Notes under the pieces: model-generated
The model's database searches: none
Told to the model about the DNA's origin: nothing
Seen by the model: the letters and a program-made list of their open reading frames with translations, nothing else
In this document: positions 24,552-33,807 of the stretch, one piece after another
Layout: each line of letters begins with the position of its first letter
How positions within the stretch are numbered: the first letter of the stretch is position 1
Made by a program: the position numbers and the translations under genes
NCBI GenBank assembly: GCA_046329585.1
Contig: JAXLUI010000001.1
Location: 2,790,001-2,854,000, forward strand
DNA from: DLKC01 sp002478885
GTDB taxonomy: Bacteria; Bacteroidota; Bacteroidia; Chitinophagales; Chitinophagaceae
Length of the DNA: 64,000 nt
Direction: 5' to 3'

Positions 24552-26870
24552 TTAATTTTTAACCAGTTGAACGGTTTTTGATGTTGTTGACTCCCCGCTT
24601 TTTATTTTTAGAATGTAATTTCCGAAAGGTTGGTTGCTGATATTAAGCTTTATAGAGGAGGCACTAACTGCATCATTCACAAATGATGCAACCATTTCGC
24701 CGGTTAGTTTATATACGTCTATCGACACTGGTTGTTTTGCCCCCAACACCTTTATGTTAACTATACCCGTTGACGGATTGGGAAACACATTTGCTTTTAG
24801 TTCGGCTGGCCGGGCTTTTTCTGAAGATAACGTAATAGGTTGCGCCAAAGCCGGAAGATCGATTTGCCAAATACCCCTTCCGTAGGTTGCTGCAACGAGT
24901 TTATTGCTTCCATAGTTTATTTCAAGCTCGTGTACCAAAACATTTGGAAGGGCTTTGCTGAAATAGATCCAGTCCCCAACACTGTTATCAATTGTGTAAA
25001 CGCCGATGTCAGTACCAATAAAAAGCTTGTCATTGCTTCCATTTTGATACACTATGGTATTCACAGGCAGGTTGGGAAGTGTTCCGCTTACATTTGTCCA
25101 GGTGGTACCGCCATCTGTTGAACTAAACACTTTATTCCCTTTTTGATAACCAGCCATGGCAACCCAGAGTTTATTCGGATCAGTATTACTTGTAGCAATA
25201 TAATTGATACCGGAACCGCCAACCGGGAGGGTGCCGGTAATATTTTTTGCAGTATTGTTTGAAATATCTGCTCTGAATATTTGATAAAGCGAGGCAGCAT
25301 ATACAATGTTGTTATTTGAAGGTGCAACAGCAATGGCTGAACCGTAACCTGAATTAAAGTTTACTCCCGCAACGGCTGTCCAGCTTGTTCCCCTGTTATC
25401 GCTCTTATATAAGGCGTTTGTGCCATAATATAGTCTGGTATTTACTATTGGATCGATTATAAAAGGTGTAATCCAATCTCCGCTGGACGGCGCTATATAC
25501 GTCCATGAACTACCGCCATCCAAAGATCTGTTTAACGCACCATATTGGTAGGATTCATAAATCGTATTTTGGTTGCTGTAGTCTATAGCCGTTTCCATGC
25601 CATCAGCACCAAAAATATGTTTCCATGAAGTACCATCCCACTTGTTGCAGCCGTTATCCTGCCATCCGGATGTTACAAGATTGGGATTTTGTGGTGTTGT
25701 TCCAATCCGGTATATCTGGGCAATCATAAGGCCATTGCTAAGATCCGTCCAGTTACTCCCCCCGTTTACGGTTTTGAATATTCCTCCGTCGGTACCAACC
25801 ACGAAACTTGTTGTGCTCCCAGGGAAAAATATGCCGGCATGTTTATCTGCATGTACATAGTTCGGGGCTGTGTAAGAAGAGTTATCTACATATGACCACG
25901 AAGCACCGCCATTGGTTGACTTTACTGTATTTAAGCCACCGGCTATAAGATAATTGCTGTTGGCATCGGAGCAGGAGAGCATAAGATCATAATATCCGTA
26001 AAATCCAGCACCTGACGGGTATGTTTGAGTTGTCCACGATGTTCCACCGTCAGTCGTTTTTTGAAAGCTGCTTGATGTAAGAATATAAATAACGGAGCTG
26101 TTCTGTTTAGAAACTTCGATAGACATTCTGCCCGCGCCAGCCCCGGTTCTAAGATAGTTCCAGGTGCTTCCTCCATCTATCGATTTGTATAGATTTCCAT
26201 CGCCTCCTGCGTACACCGTTTTTGGATCAGCAGTATTCCATTCCATGTCATAACAGTGACTGCTGAGCACAAGTTTCCATTTTGAACCACCATCGATTGA
26301 CCTGTAGATGCCTAATCTTGTCGCGGCAAGCAATACTTTATTATTTGAAGGATTAATGATCAGTCTTTGGATAATATCAATATAATCCTGGGGTAGGATT
26401 TTTCCGGAAACGAACCATGTGGCGCCCCCATCAGTCGAACGTAATATCCCTGCTGTGTAAACGCCACCCCAGAAATCGGTACCTAATTCATAGCCTGCCC
26501 CATCGCCGGTCGCTACATAGATATTGTTGCCATCAGTTGCGTCAATAGCTATGTCGGCGATGCTCGTAACTGGGTAATTGTCTCCTAATGCAGTCCAGCT
26601 TGATCCGGCATCTGTCGATTTCCAAACTCCGCCACCAGCTGTGCCGGCGTACATAGTGTTGGTATTAACAGGATCAAATCTAACCACGTTTACCCGGCCC
26701 GCGCCACCCCCAAGCGAAGGAACCGTGTTGGTGCCCACCTGCTGCCATTTAGGTTGTGCGGCAAGGCTGGCAAACTGCTCAGCGTGAGTGCTTTGATACT
26801 TTTGCCATTCAGTCCATTGAATGTTGGCCGGGGGGAGATTGCCTCCGGGAAGTGTTCTTGTTTTCATCAT
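24552..26870 (-). CDS. T9SS-sorted BNR/sortilin-type repeat protein, N-terminus disrupted
   Basis: The intact part encodes about 772 residues. It is built of repeated photosynthesis-system/BNR-like blades (GGVWKSTDAGSSWTALGD, ILRSTDGGATW, IYRSIDGGSKW and similar), which form beta-propellers, and ends in a type A T9SS sorting domain (FPNPSTGIVNIKVLG ... KTVQLVKN, the last 75 residues or so). It should be exported and attached at or released from the cell surface. No signal peptide precedes the ATG at 26870. The same frame continues upstream with the family-typical EGDGIVQQFRRWEYMM, back to an in-frame TAA at 26982-26984, with a signal-peptide-like start at 27071. The true N-terminus therefore lies upstream and is broken by a stop or by two small frameshifts. 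Confidence 0.8.
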   Translation of the reverse strand: MMKTRTLPGGNLPPANIQWTEWQKYQSTHAEQFASLAAQPKWQQVGTNTVPSLGGGAGRVNVVRFDPVNTNTMYAGTAGGGVWKSTDAGSSWTALGDNYPVTSIADIAIDATDGNNIYVATGDGAGYELGTDFWGGVYTAGILRSTDGGATWFVSGKILPQDYIDIIQRLIINPSNNKVLLAATRLGIYRSIDGGSKWKLVLSSHCYDMEWNTADPKTVYAGGDGNLYKSIDGGSTWNYLRTGAGAGRMSIEVSKQNSSVIYILTSSSFQKTTDGGTSWTTQTYPSGAGFYGYYDLMLSCSDANSNYLIAGGLNTVKSTNGGASWSYVDNSSYTAPNYVHADKHAGIFFPGSTTSFVVGTDGGIFKTVNGGSNWTDLSNGLMIAQIYRIGTTPQNPNLVTSGWQDNGCNKWDGTSWKHIFGADGMETAIDYSNQNTIYESYQYGALNRSLDGGSSWTYIAPSSGDWITPFIIDPIVNTRLYYGTNALYKSDNRGTSWTAVAGVNFNSGYGSAIAVAPSNNNIVYAASLYQIFRADISNNTAKNITGTLPVGGSGINYIATSNTDPNKLWVAMAGYQKGNKVFSSTDGGTTWTNVSGTLPNLPVNTIVYQNGSNDKLFIGTDIGVYTIDNSVGDWIYFSKALPNVLVHELEINYGSNKLVAATYGRGIWQIDLPALAQPITLSSEKARPAELKANVFPNPSTGIVNIKVLGAKQPVSIDVYKLTGEMVASFVNDAVSASSIKLNISNQPFGNYILKIKSGESTTSKTVQLVKN

Positions 26871-26871
26871 A

Positions 26872-27071
26872 TATTCCCAGCGGCGAAATTGCTGAACAAT
26901 TCCGTCGCCTTCTTTGTCATCGGCTTCCCTGACTTTTCCTTGCTTTTCCAGTTCTTCTTTTTCCGTGTAAAATTTTTTCCTTTATCTGGCTGACGTTGCG
27001 GGTGCTAATGTATTGTGTATTGAGTATCGTAGAAAAAATAACAGGGCAAGCGAGATCGCGTATCTTTTCAT
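26872..27071 (-). pseudogene. Detached N-terminal part of the BNR T9SS protein (stop or paired frameshifts)
   Basis: ATG at 27071 begins MKRYAISLALLFF, a normal signal-peptide start in the same frame as the downstream protein, but the frame hits TAA at 26982-26984. If one T is added in the T6 run (plus-strand A run 27033-27038), the frame reads STILNTQYISTRNVSQIKEK. If one base is then removed at the A6T4 run (plus strand 26971-26980), it returns to FYTEKEELEKQGKVREADD and joins the intact protein. Both shifts fall in homopolymers, so either sequencing or assembly indels or real mutations could be responsible. The 269 bp from 27072 to 27340 show no gene or repeat arm. Confidence 0.55.
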
Positions 27072-27340
27072 GATGAATGTTTTCTTTGTATGAACTTAAA
27101 TATACTTAATCATCGTTGCATTGAGCGCTGATGCCAATAAAAGTGATTCCATGTTTTGAAAGGTCGCAAGCATATCCGAAAACTATGCTGCAGTTTGACA
27201 GGATACAATAAAAAAAGCCATGCTCAGATGCTTATACGCTTTTGATAATAAAATGTTTAGCAGTAGAAACGGCAGATTGCTGCGGGTCACTTGTCTATCA
27301 ACGTACACTTTCTACCTTTCTCCCGTATTTGCTCAGGTGT

Positions 27341-28477
27341 TCATGTAAGGTTTATTGCTGTAGAGATATGCAGTCGCCCCATAATCGCATCACTTGAGCT
27401 GAAATCTGTTTTTTGAAGTTGAACCAATGCGTTGCGCTGCACATCGCTCAAGATGTTAAGTGTTTTTGCATTTTTCAGGTGATCCCATTTGCGGATATAA
27501 TGCCAGTTATTATCGTACCAGTAAAAATTGCCGGCGGCAATTCCCTGCAACTTTAGCTCGGTCACAACTGCGCGTGTGATTTCTTCTGTAGGTAAAAACC
27601 AGCTGAGAAAGGTGCAGCTATCACCGGCCTCATCCGGAATAACCCGGTAAGAAATTTCCGGAACTTGCATGAATATGCTTTTAAGCTGCGCATGGTTTCT
27701 TTTTTGAACAATAAGAAATGAATTTAACTTTCTTACCTGTGCAAGACCAACCGCTGCATGAAGTTCACTTATTCTGAAATTATAACCCACAAAAGGGTGT
27801 AGGTCTGCTCCGCGGTCAACGCCAAGATGATCGTGCCCGTGATCTGTATAGCCATCTGAGTTTAGGTAAATATTTTCTTTATTGGTCATTACCACGCCAC
27901 CTTCGCCACACGTAATCGTTTTTACAAAATCAAAAGAGAAAGTGCCGGCGTCACCGATTGTACCAAGCATTTCCCCCTTGTATGTGGCACCAATACTTTG
28001 GCAGGCATCTTCCAAAAGCAGGAGGTTATACTCACCGCAGATCACTTTTAAAGCATCTAGGTCAGCCATGCTTCCGCACATATGCACGGGCATAATGCAT
28101 TTTGTATTTCCGGTAATTGCTTTGCGTACTGCATCCGGATTCAAGGTTAAAGTTTCATCCACATCAACCAATACTGGCACCGCACCGACACTTAACACCG
28201 CTTCAAAGCTTGCCACAAAAGTGAAGCAAGGCATGATTACTTCATGGCCAAAACCAATTCCTAAAGCGCTCATAGCAGTAGTTAATGCTGCCGTGCCACT
28301 ACTGGTTAACTGCGCATATTTGCAACCAAAAGTTTCCGTTATCGCTTGCTCAAGTTCTTTAGCCTTCCAGTGGCCCTTTCTGGCAGCATCAAAACCGTAA
28401 CGCATAAGGATGCCTGATTCAAGTACATCATTAAGTTCTTTTCTTTCTTCATCGCCAAAAAATTCAAAACCGGGCAT
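27341..28477 (-). CDS. DegT/DnrJ/EryC1-family PLP-dependent sugar aminotransferase
   Basis: A 378-residue cytoplasmic enzyme of the aspartate-aminotransferase fold class that transaminates keto-sugars for surface polysaccharides or amino-sugar metabolites. Visible motifs are TSSGTAALTTAMSALGIG (PLP phosphate binding, about residue 60), LLLLEDACQSIGATYKG (Asp contacting the PLP ring) and FSFDFVKTITCGEGGVV, with the Schiff-base Lys at about residue 190. The C-terminal part carries GYNFRISELHAAVGLAQ. I start at MPGFEFFGDEERKEL (28477); the open frame runs back to 28540 but that part overlaps the promoter. It is divergent from the polysaccharide deacetylase. The product sugar cannot be determined. 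Confidence 0.88.
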   Translation of the reverse strand: MPGFEFFGDEERKELNDVLESGILMRYGFDAARKGHWKAKELEQAITETFGCKYAQLTSSGTAALTTAMSALGIGFGHEVIMPCFTFVASFEAVLSVGAVPVLVDVDETLTLNPDAVRKAITGNTKCIMPVHMCGSMADLDALKVICGEYNLLLLEDACQSIGATYKGEMLGTIGDAGTFSFDFVKTITCGEGGVVMTNKENIYLNSDGYTDHGHDHLGVDRGADLHPFVGYNFRISELHAAVGLAQVRKLNSFLIVQKRNHAQLKSIFMQVPEISYRVIPDEAGDSCTFLSWFLPTEEITRAVVTELKLQGIAAGNFYWYDNNWHYIRKWDHLKNAKTLNILSDVQRNALVQLQKTDFSSSDAIMGRLHISTAINLT

Positions 28478-28539
28478 AATAGTAAGTTTTAAGTTTTTGC
28501 GAAGGTAGATAAAGAAAATGCACATTTTGAACAAGATCA

Positions 28540-28547
28540 CAAATATA
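28540..28547 (-). promoter_or_regulatory. Promoter -7 box for the DegT-type aminotransferase
   Basis: On the minus strand TATATTTG matches TAnnTTTG and would give a leader of about 55 bases before the chosen ATG. No clear -33 TTTG is found at the usual 19-21 bp distance, so the call rests on the -7 box alone. Confidence 0.35.
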
Positions 28548-28574
28548 AAGCGGGCCGCTGCTTAGCTTTGCCGC

Positions 28575-29363
28575 ATGCAACGAAAGTTTCTTCTTGGTAT
28601 CTGCTGTTTTTTGTTATTGCAATTATTTTTTTCCTGCGGCCGTGGAACACCCGCAATGAACGTAAGTCAGGATTCAGTTCCTGCGGGAAGTGTTCCCGAC
28701 AGTAATACCCGGTACATCTATATTACTTTCGACGACGGACCTCTTGAAGGGAGTGAAGACATTGATGACGCGGTTCGCAAAGAGAAGATTAATGTGAATG
28801 TATTTGTTGTAGGCCAGCATGCTTTAAGCAGTTCTCGAATGAAAGGCTACTATCACTTATACGAGACAAATCCTTTTATTGAAATAGGCAATCATAGCTT
28901 TTCACACGCGCATAATCACTACGCAGCGTATTACCGAAATCCGGCCTCCGTGTTGAAAGACTTTTTGATCTGCCAGGACACGTTACACATCTTAAATAAA
29001 CTTGCCCGACAGCCCGGTCGCAATCAGTGGCGTATACAAGGAAAAAGTATCGATGATGTTTCGAGCGGCAGGGCAAGTGCCGACTCTTTGTTTAAAAGCG
29101 GATACAAGGTTTTCGGGTGGGATGTGGAGTGGCAACACGACAGCAGAACTGGTGCGCCTATTCAAACTGTTGATGATATGGTTGAGCTGATCACAAAAAA
29201 GTTAAATGAAAATAAAACCGTGACACCACATCATCTTGTGTTGCTGGCCCACGATGAGATGTTTCGGGACGGTTGGGAGGAAAGTGAATTGAAACAACTC
29301 ATCGATATTCTTAAAGCAAAAAAGGAATACCGCTTTCAACATTTGAGCAAATACCCCGGGTGA
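28575..29363 (+). CDS. Polysaccharide deacetylase (NodB-homology) family lipoprotein
   Basis: A 262-residue predicted lipoprotein (signal LLLQLFFSC, Cys about residue 21). The NodB domain shows motif 1 YITFDDGP (about residues 50-57, metal-binding and catalytic Asp), motif 2 GNHSFSHAH (about 108-116, His-x3-His metal ligands), a later FGWDVEWQHD and LVLLAHDE near the end, where the catalytic His would lie. Enzymes of this family remove N- or O-acetyl groups from peptidoglycan, chitin or other glycans; here it would act in the periplasm or on the surface. It is divergent from a sugar aminotransferase. A TAGCTTTG box ends only 4 bp before the ATG. Confidence 0.87.
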   Translation: MQRKFLLGICCFLLLQLFFSCGRGTPAMNVSQDSVPAGSVPDSNTRYIYITFDDGPLEGSEDIDDAVRKEKINVNVFVVGQHALSSSRMKGYYHLYETNPFIEIGNHSFSHAHNHYAAYYRNPASVLKDFLICQDTLHILNKLARQPGRNQWRIQGKSIDDVSSGRASADSLFKSGYKVFGWDVEWQHDSRTGAPIQTVDDMVELITKKLNENKTVTPHHLVLLAHDEMFRDGWEESELKQLIDILKAKKEYRFQHLSKYPG

Positions 29364-29448
29364 TGTCTTTTTGAAAATTTAAGTCAGGAAACATGAAGGC
29401 GATGTCGTTTCATAGAGCACCGGTAACATAATATTCACAGCTTTCCTC

Positions 29449-29478
29449 TTGCCACGCCACAGCATTTCCGTACATTTG
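29449..29478 (+). promoter_or_regulatory. Bacteroidota-type promoter of typA
   Basis: TTG at 29449-29451, a 19-bp spacer and TACATTTG at 29471-29478 fit the TTTG/TAnnTTTG promoter architecture well. The predicted start of transcription would be about 70 bp before the typA ATG. Confidence 0.65.
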
Positions 29479-29552
29479 CGGCTTCGTTAAAAAAGCTGAG
29501 GTTATTTTTCCGGTATTTTCCGGTATGTATATCATCAGCAAAAGTCAATCAT

Positions 29553-31364
29553 ATGAATATTCGTAACATAGCAATTATTGCACACGTTGACCATGGAAAA
29601 ACAACACTCGTTGATAAAATTCTTCATGCTACAAAAGTCTTTCGTGATAATCAGGAAACTGGTGAGTTGATAATGGACAGCAACGACCTGGAACGTGAAC
29701 GAGGAATTACCATCTTTAGTAAAAATGCTTCTGTTCAATACAATGGCGTAAAAATAAATGTGATCGATACACCAGGTCACAGCGACTTTGGCGGTGAAGT
29801 GGAGCGTGTCCTTAAAATGGCTGATGGTGTACTATTACTTGTCGATGCCTTCGAAGGGCCAATGCCGCAAACACGTTTTGTGCTGCAGAAAGCACTTCAC
29901 CTGAACCTCCACCCGATTGTAGTTATCAATAAAGTGGATAAACCAAACTGCCGGCCGGATGAAGTGCACGATGCAGTTTTCGAACTTTTCTTTAACCTCG
30001 ATGCTACTGAAGAGCAACTAAACTTTCCTACCTATTATGGCAGTGGTAAAAATGGTTGGTTTAATGATACCAATGTGCAATGTGAAGGCATCACTCCGCT
30101 ACTCGATGGCATAATAAAACATGTGCCGCCTCCTGTTGCCAACGAAGGCCCGTTGCAAATGCAGATAACTTCTCTTGATTATTCATCTTTCCTTGGGCGT
30201 ATAGCAATTGGAAAAGTAGCTCGCGGAGTCATCAGGGAAAACCAACCCATTGCATTAATGCAAGCCGACGGTACCGTGAAAAAATCAAAAGTTCGTGAGT
30301 TGTATGTATTCGAAGGCATGGGCAAAAAGAAAGTAGGTGAAGTAGTTGCGGGTGACCTTTGTGCGGTGGTTGGCCTTGAAGATTTCAATATCGGCGATAC
30401 TATTGCCGATGCCGAAAATCCTGAAGCACTTCCTTTGATCAGTGTGGACGAACCAACGATGAGCATGCTTTTCAGCATCAACAACTCGCCGTTCTTTGGT
30501 AAAGACGGAAAGTTTGTTACCTCACGCCATCTGCGTGACCGCCTCATGAAAGAGACCGAAAAGAATCTTGCTTTGCGTGTAGAAGATACAGACAGTGCAG
30601 ATAGTTTCCTCGTTTACGGCCGCGGTATCCTTCATCTCGGAATACTAGTGGAAACCATGCGCCGCGAAGGTTACGAATTAACCGTAGGTCAACCGCAGGT
30701 ACTTGTTAAACATATCGACGGTAAAAAATGCGAACCTTATGAAAATCTTGTTGTTGATGTTCCAGCCGAATTTAGCGGTAAAGTTATAGACCTGGTAACG
30801 CAGCGTAAGGGCGAACTGCATGTAATGGAAACAAAAGGCGAAATGCAGCATCTCGAGTTCGAAATCCCTTCGAGAGGTTTAATTGGATTGCGTTCCGCAA
30901 TGCTCACAGGCACCGCCGGCGAAGCCGTAATGGCACACAGGTTTGTTGAATATAAACCGTGGAAGGGTTCTATCCCTGGAAGAAACAATGGCGTGCTGCT
31001 CTCGAAAAACCAGGCTGCTACAACAGCATACTCCATCGATAAATTGCAGGACAGAGGCTCATTCTTTGTCGATCCGGGCGAAGAAGTTTATGTTGGCCAG
31101 ATAATCGCTGAACACATTAAGCCAGGCGACCTTGTTGTAAATGCTACAGAAGGCAAGAAACTTACCAACCACCGTGCAAGCGGAAGCGACGACTCTGTTC
31201 GTATTGTTCCAAAAACATTGATGACGCTCGAAGAATGTATGGAATATATTCAGCAGGACGAATGCATAGAGGTAACACCCAAAAATATTCGCCTTAGAAA
31301 AGTAATGCTTGATGAAGAAGATCGTAAAAAGGCTTCCAAAAGTGTAAAAGCTGAAGTGGCCTGA
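29553..31364 (+). CDS. typA: Translational GTPase TypA/BipA
   Basis: A 603-residue ribosome-associated GTPase of the EF-G family, involved in 50S assembly and stress or low-temperature growth in other bacteria. G1 is AHVDHGKTTLVD (about residues 9-20), the switch I/G2 region is RERGITI, G3 is DTPGHSDFGGEVER (about 73-86) and G4 is NKVDKP (about 127). EF-Tu domain II, EF-G-like domains and the TypA-specific C-terminal domain follow (LMTLEECMEYIQQDECIEVTP). The length is standard. It is monocistronic, with its own promoter and a strong terminator. Confidence 0.97.
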   Translation: MNIRNIAIIAHVDHGKTTLVDKILHATKVFRDNQETGELIMDSNDLERERGITIFSKNASVQYNGVKINVIDTPGHSDFGGEVERVLKMADGVLLLVDAFEGPMPQTRFVLQKALHLNLHPIVVINKVDKPNCRPDEVHDAVFELFFNLDATEEQLNFPTYYGSGKNGWFNDTNVQCEGITPLLDGIIKHVPPPVANEGPLQMQITSLDYSSFLGRIAIGKVARGVIRENQPIALMQADGTVKKSKVRELYVFEGMGKKKVGEVVAGDLCAVVGLEDFNIGDTIADAENPEALPLISVDEPTMSMLFSINNSPFFGKDGKFVTSRHLRDRLMKETEKNLALRVEDTDSADSFLVYGRGILHLGILVETMRREGYELTVGQPQVLVKHIDGKKCEPYENLVVDVPAEFSGKVIDLVTQRKGELHVMETKGEMQHLEFEIPSRGLIGLRSAMLTGTAGEAVMAHRFVEYKPWKGSIPGRNNGVLLSKNQAATTAYSIDKLQDRGSFFVDPGEEVYVGQIIAEHIKPGDLVVNATEGKKLTNHRASGSDDSVRIVPKTLMTLEECMEYIQQDECIEVTPKNIRLRKVMLDEEDRKKASKSVKAEVA

Positions 31365-31384
31365 TCATATTAATATATTTCATG

Positions 31385-31413
31385 AAAGCCTGCCGGTTGT
31401 CGCAGGCTTTTTT
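31385..31413 (+). terminator. Rho-independent terminator of typA
   Basis: AAAGCCTGC and GCAGGCTTT form a 9-bp stem with an 8-base loop, followed by a run of T, beginning 21 bp after the typA stop. Confidence 0.9.
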
Positions 31414-31450
31414 TATGGAATTATTGTAAGTCAGCTTTAATAACCTTGCT

Positions 31451-31484
31451 CATCTTCGTTGTGTCACTCACTTCAGCACTTGTA
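31451..31484 (+). repeat. Dispersed repeat arm, GTGTCAC version, single copy
   Basis: The flank CATCTTC is followed by GTTGTGTCACTCACTT (31458-31473) and then CAGCACTTGTA. The inner end CTTCAGC resembles the arm at 12614 (in reverse) instead of the usual CTTGTAC. No partner arm is visible before purU. Confidence 0.75.
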
Positions 31485-31558
31485 AACGGCTCATCAATTT
31501 ATTTTCCCACCTCGCACTTTTTCTACATTTCAATTATCTTGTTCCCGAATTTTTTCTT

Positions 31559-32386
31559 ATGGTTACCGTAATACAGTGTGCAGATAAGGTTGGGCTTGTG
31601 GCCGCAATTGCCGGAGTTTTCGCAAAAGAGAACATCAATATCATCTCTATGCGTGAACATGTAGATGCCGCCAACAACCGCTTCTTTATGCGCGTGGTTG
31701 CAGAAGAATATACAAAGGCTGATATGCTTCAGTCAGCGCTTGAACAGGTCTTGCCACCGGGCGCCGAAATAAAAGTGAACCCTCTTCCCGAAAAGAAAGC
31801 CATTATTCTGGTAACAAAAGAATACCATTGCCTCAGCGACATTCTCATTCGCAACCATTTTAAAACGCTGGGCGCGAAAGTGCAATGTGTCATTGGCAAT
31901 CACCCGACCCTTCAAAATATCTGCGAAAGATTTAATGTGCCTTTTCAACTGGTTTCCCATGAAAACAAAAGCCGTGAGATTTTTGAAACTGAGTTGTTGC
32001 AAACCATCCGAACGTTTGAGACGGATTACTTAGTACTCGCAAAATTTATGCGCATTCTTTCATCCGAATTTATAGATAGGTTTCCTGTTCGGATAGTGAA
32101 TATCCATCATTCCTTTCTTCCAGCATTTGTAGGTGCTAATCCTTACCGGAAAGCCTTCGACAGAGGAGTTAAACTTATAGGCGCTACTGCTCATTTTGTA
32201 ACAAACGAATTAGACGAAGGTCCAATCATCGCTCAACAGATAATCCCGGTTGATCACTCCTTTACCGCCGCCGGCATGATGAAAGCCGGCAAAGAAATTG
32301 AAACTGCAGTATTGGCAAAAGCCTTGCAACTCGTCTTCGACGATCGTGTTTTTGTTCACAACAACAAAACAGTTGTGTTTGATTAG
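31559..32386 (+). CDS. purU: Formyltetrahydrofolate deformylase
   Basis: A 275-residue cytoplasmic enzyme hydrolysing 10-formyl-tetrahydrofolate to formate and tetrahydrofolate, balancing one-carbon pools and supplying formate for PurT-type purine synthesis. Residues 1-75 are an ACT regulatory domain (CADKVGLVAAIAGVFAKENI). Residues about 85-270 are the formyltransferase domain, with VNIHHSFLPAFVGANPY (catalytic His) and LDEGPIIAQQ (catalytic Asp). The ACT domain begins only five residues from the ATG, slightly shorter than usual. I find no in-frame ATG upstream, so this start is accepted; a non-ATG start slightly upstream remains possible. Confidence 0.92.
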   Translation: MVTVIQCADKVGLVAAIAGVFAKENINIISMREHVDAANNRFFMRVVAEEYTKADMLQSALEQVLPPGAEIKVNPLPEKKAIILVTKEYHCLSDILIRNHFKTLGAKVQCVIGNHPTLQNICERFNVPFQLVSHENKSREIFETELLQTIRTFETDYLVLAKFMRILSSEFIDRFPVRIVNIHHSFLPAFVGANPYRKAFDRGVKLIGATAHFVTNELDEGPIIAQQIIPVDHSFTAAGMMKAGKEIETAVLAKALQLVFDDRVFVHNNKTVVFD

Positions 32387-32463
32387 ATCCTAATTCCGGT
32401 AAGATTGATTTTAGCAACGTCAATTGCTTTTGCTAACTTCCTTTTCTAAAACGTTCACCTGCT

Positions 32464-33612
32464 ATGCCAAGTTTCCGTCAACATATAGTGTTGTTTATTT
32501 CAGTAGTCCTAATATCGGCCTGCGGCACTACAAATCCTATAAGCAAGAAATTTACAGAGCAGGATAAGAAAATATTTGATCTCATCGGGCGGCTTAAAAA
32601 AAACCCAGCCGATGAAGAAGCAAAAAAATCACTACCCGAATTATACAATTCGGCCGTTGAGTTGCGAAAAGATATTACCGTTCCGAACAACAACAGCGCC
32701 CAGTCGGCAGACAGGCTTCTTGCCCAGGCACATGAATGGGAAGTAATGAAGCAGATGTACGATGCAATTGTCAGTACACCGGCTGCGCAAAAATTGATTT
32801 CCGATCCATGGGATCCTTCTTCCGAAATTCAGCAGGCTTATACCAATGCGGCAGAAGCATATTACCAGCAGGCACTTCTTGCTCTTGATGCCAATACCCG
32901 CACAGGGGCTCAACAGGCATATGATTATTTTGCAAAGGCTGATAAGATTATTCCCGGGTATAAAGATGTAAAAAGCCGAATGGCCGAGGCCAAAAGCCGA
33001 AGCCTGGTAAAAGTGCTCGTTAACCCGGTGAATTACTACAATAACGCCTTTGGGTATTGGGGTTTTCAAAACGACTGGATGCAGGATCAGTTGGTTCGCG
33101 ATCTTAATTTCCGCGCTTACCGCGATGTAAAATTTTATACCGATTGGCAACTGCGCAACGAAGGCGTTACACCCGATAAAATCGTCGATCTCAACTATAC
33201 CAATATCTATATCGGCCAGGTCTATACAAACTATAATACCTACAACAGATCGGCGCAGGTAAAGACCGGCGAAACAAAATCAGATCCGCCAAAACCCATC
33301 TATGAAACTGTTACCGCCACCGTTTACGTTACCACGCGATACCTGCAAAGCAATGCCAACCTTCAGTGCCGGATCTACGACATAAAGACCGACAAGAATA
33401 GCATGTACCAAAATTTTCCCAATACTTATACATGGAAAGTGGAAACCGCAACCTATAAGGGCGATAGTCGCGCATTAACGCCCGAAGACTGGGTTAAGAT
33501 CAATAATTCCGGCTTCAACAACTCACCCGGCCGCTACGATATTGCAGACCGGCTTTTACACGACAGTTATAATTTGCTCATTAGCCGGATTAATAGTTCT
33601 GTAAGTTTTTAA
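32464..33612 (+). CDS. Predicted lipoprotein with TPR-like helical region, function unknown
   Basis: A 382-residue protein with a lipoprotein signal (LFISVVLISACG, Cys about residue 20). The first half is helical and TPR-like (EEAKKSLPELYNSAVELRKD; AYTNAAEAYYQQALLALD; QQAYDYFAKADKIIPGYKD). The second half is beta-rich and tyrosine-rich (TNIYIGQVYTNYNTYNRSA; ETVTATVYVTTRYLQSNA). I do not recognise a named family. It probably sits in the outer or inner membrane facing the periplasm. It follows purU by 77 bp and could share its transcript, without an evident functional link. Confidence 0.75.
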   Translation: MPSFRQHIVLFISVVLISACGTTNPISKKFTEQDKKIFDLIGRLKKNPADEEAKKSLPELYNSAVELRKDITVPNNNSAQSADRLLAQAHEWEVMKQMYDAIVSTPAAQKLISDPWDPSSEIQQAYTNAAEAYYQQALLALDANTRTGAQQAYDYFAKADKIIPGYKDVKSRMAEAKSRSLVKVLVNPVNYYNNAFGYWGFQNDWMQDQLVRDLNFRAYRDVKFYTDWQLRNEGVTPDKIVDLNYTNIYIGQVYTNYNTYNRSAQVKTGETKSDPPKPIYETVTATVYVTTRYLQSNANLQCRIYDIKTDKNSMYQNFPNTYTWKVETATYKGDSRALTPEDWVKINNSGFNNSPGRYDIADRLLHDSYNLLISRINSSVSF

Positions 33613-33649
33613 ATAATTTTTGTTGTACATGCTGCATATCCCTGTTGTG

Positions 33650-33773
33650 GCTTTGCTTGCGACGCTCCATTCAGCAGCCGTAACGGTATTTGGCAACACT
33701 GAAAAAATCTTAGCTGGCAACAGATACTGCTGCATAAAGAACAGGAAGATAAACGGAGCGTCGCAAGCAAAGC
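33650..33773. repeat. Variant inverted repeat with 19-bp perfect arms
   Basis: GCTTTGCTTGCGACGCTCC at 33650-33668 is perfectly inverted at 33755-33773, around an 86-bp loop. The arm contains GCG-A-CGC, the complement-centre version of the GCGTCGC core of the dispersed family. The arrangement (arms about 20 bp, loop under 100 bp, convergent spacer) is the same, so I regard it as a diverged or related element. Confidence 0.8.
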
Positions 33774-33807
33774 ATTATGCATGCACTGAAGCCAGGCAAA
33801 TAATTTA

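Noticed and set aside
27195..27245. Hairpin downstream of the DegT-type gene as a terminator
   Set aside because: The stem pairs poorly when written out; only the T run is convincing.
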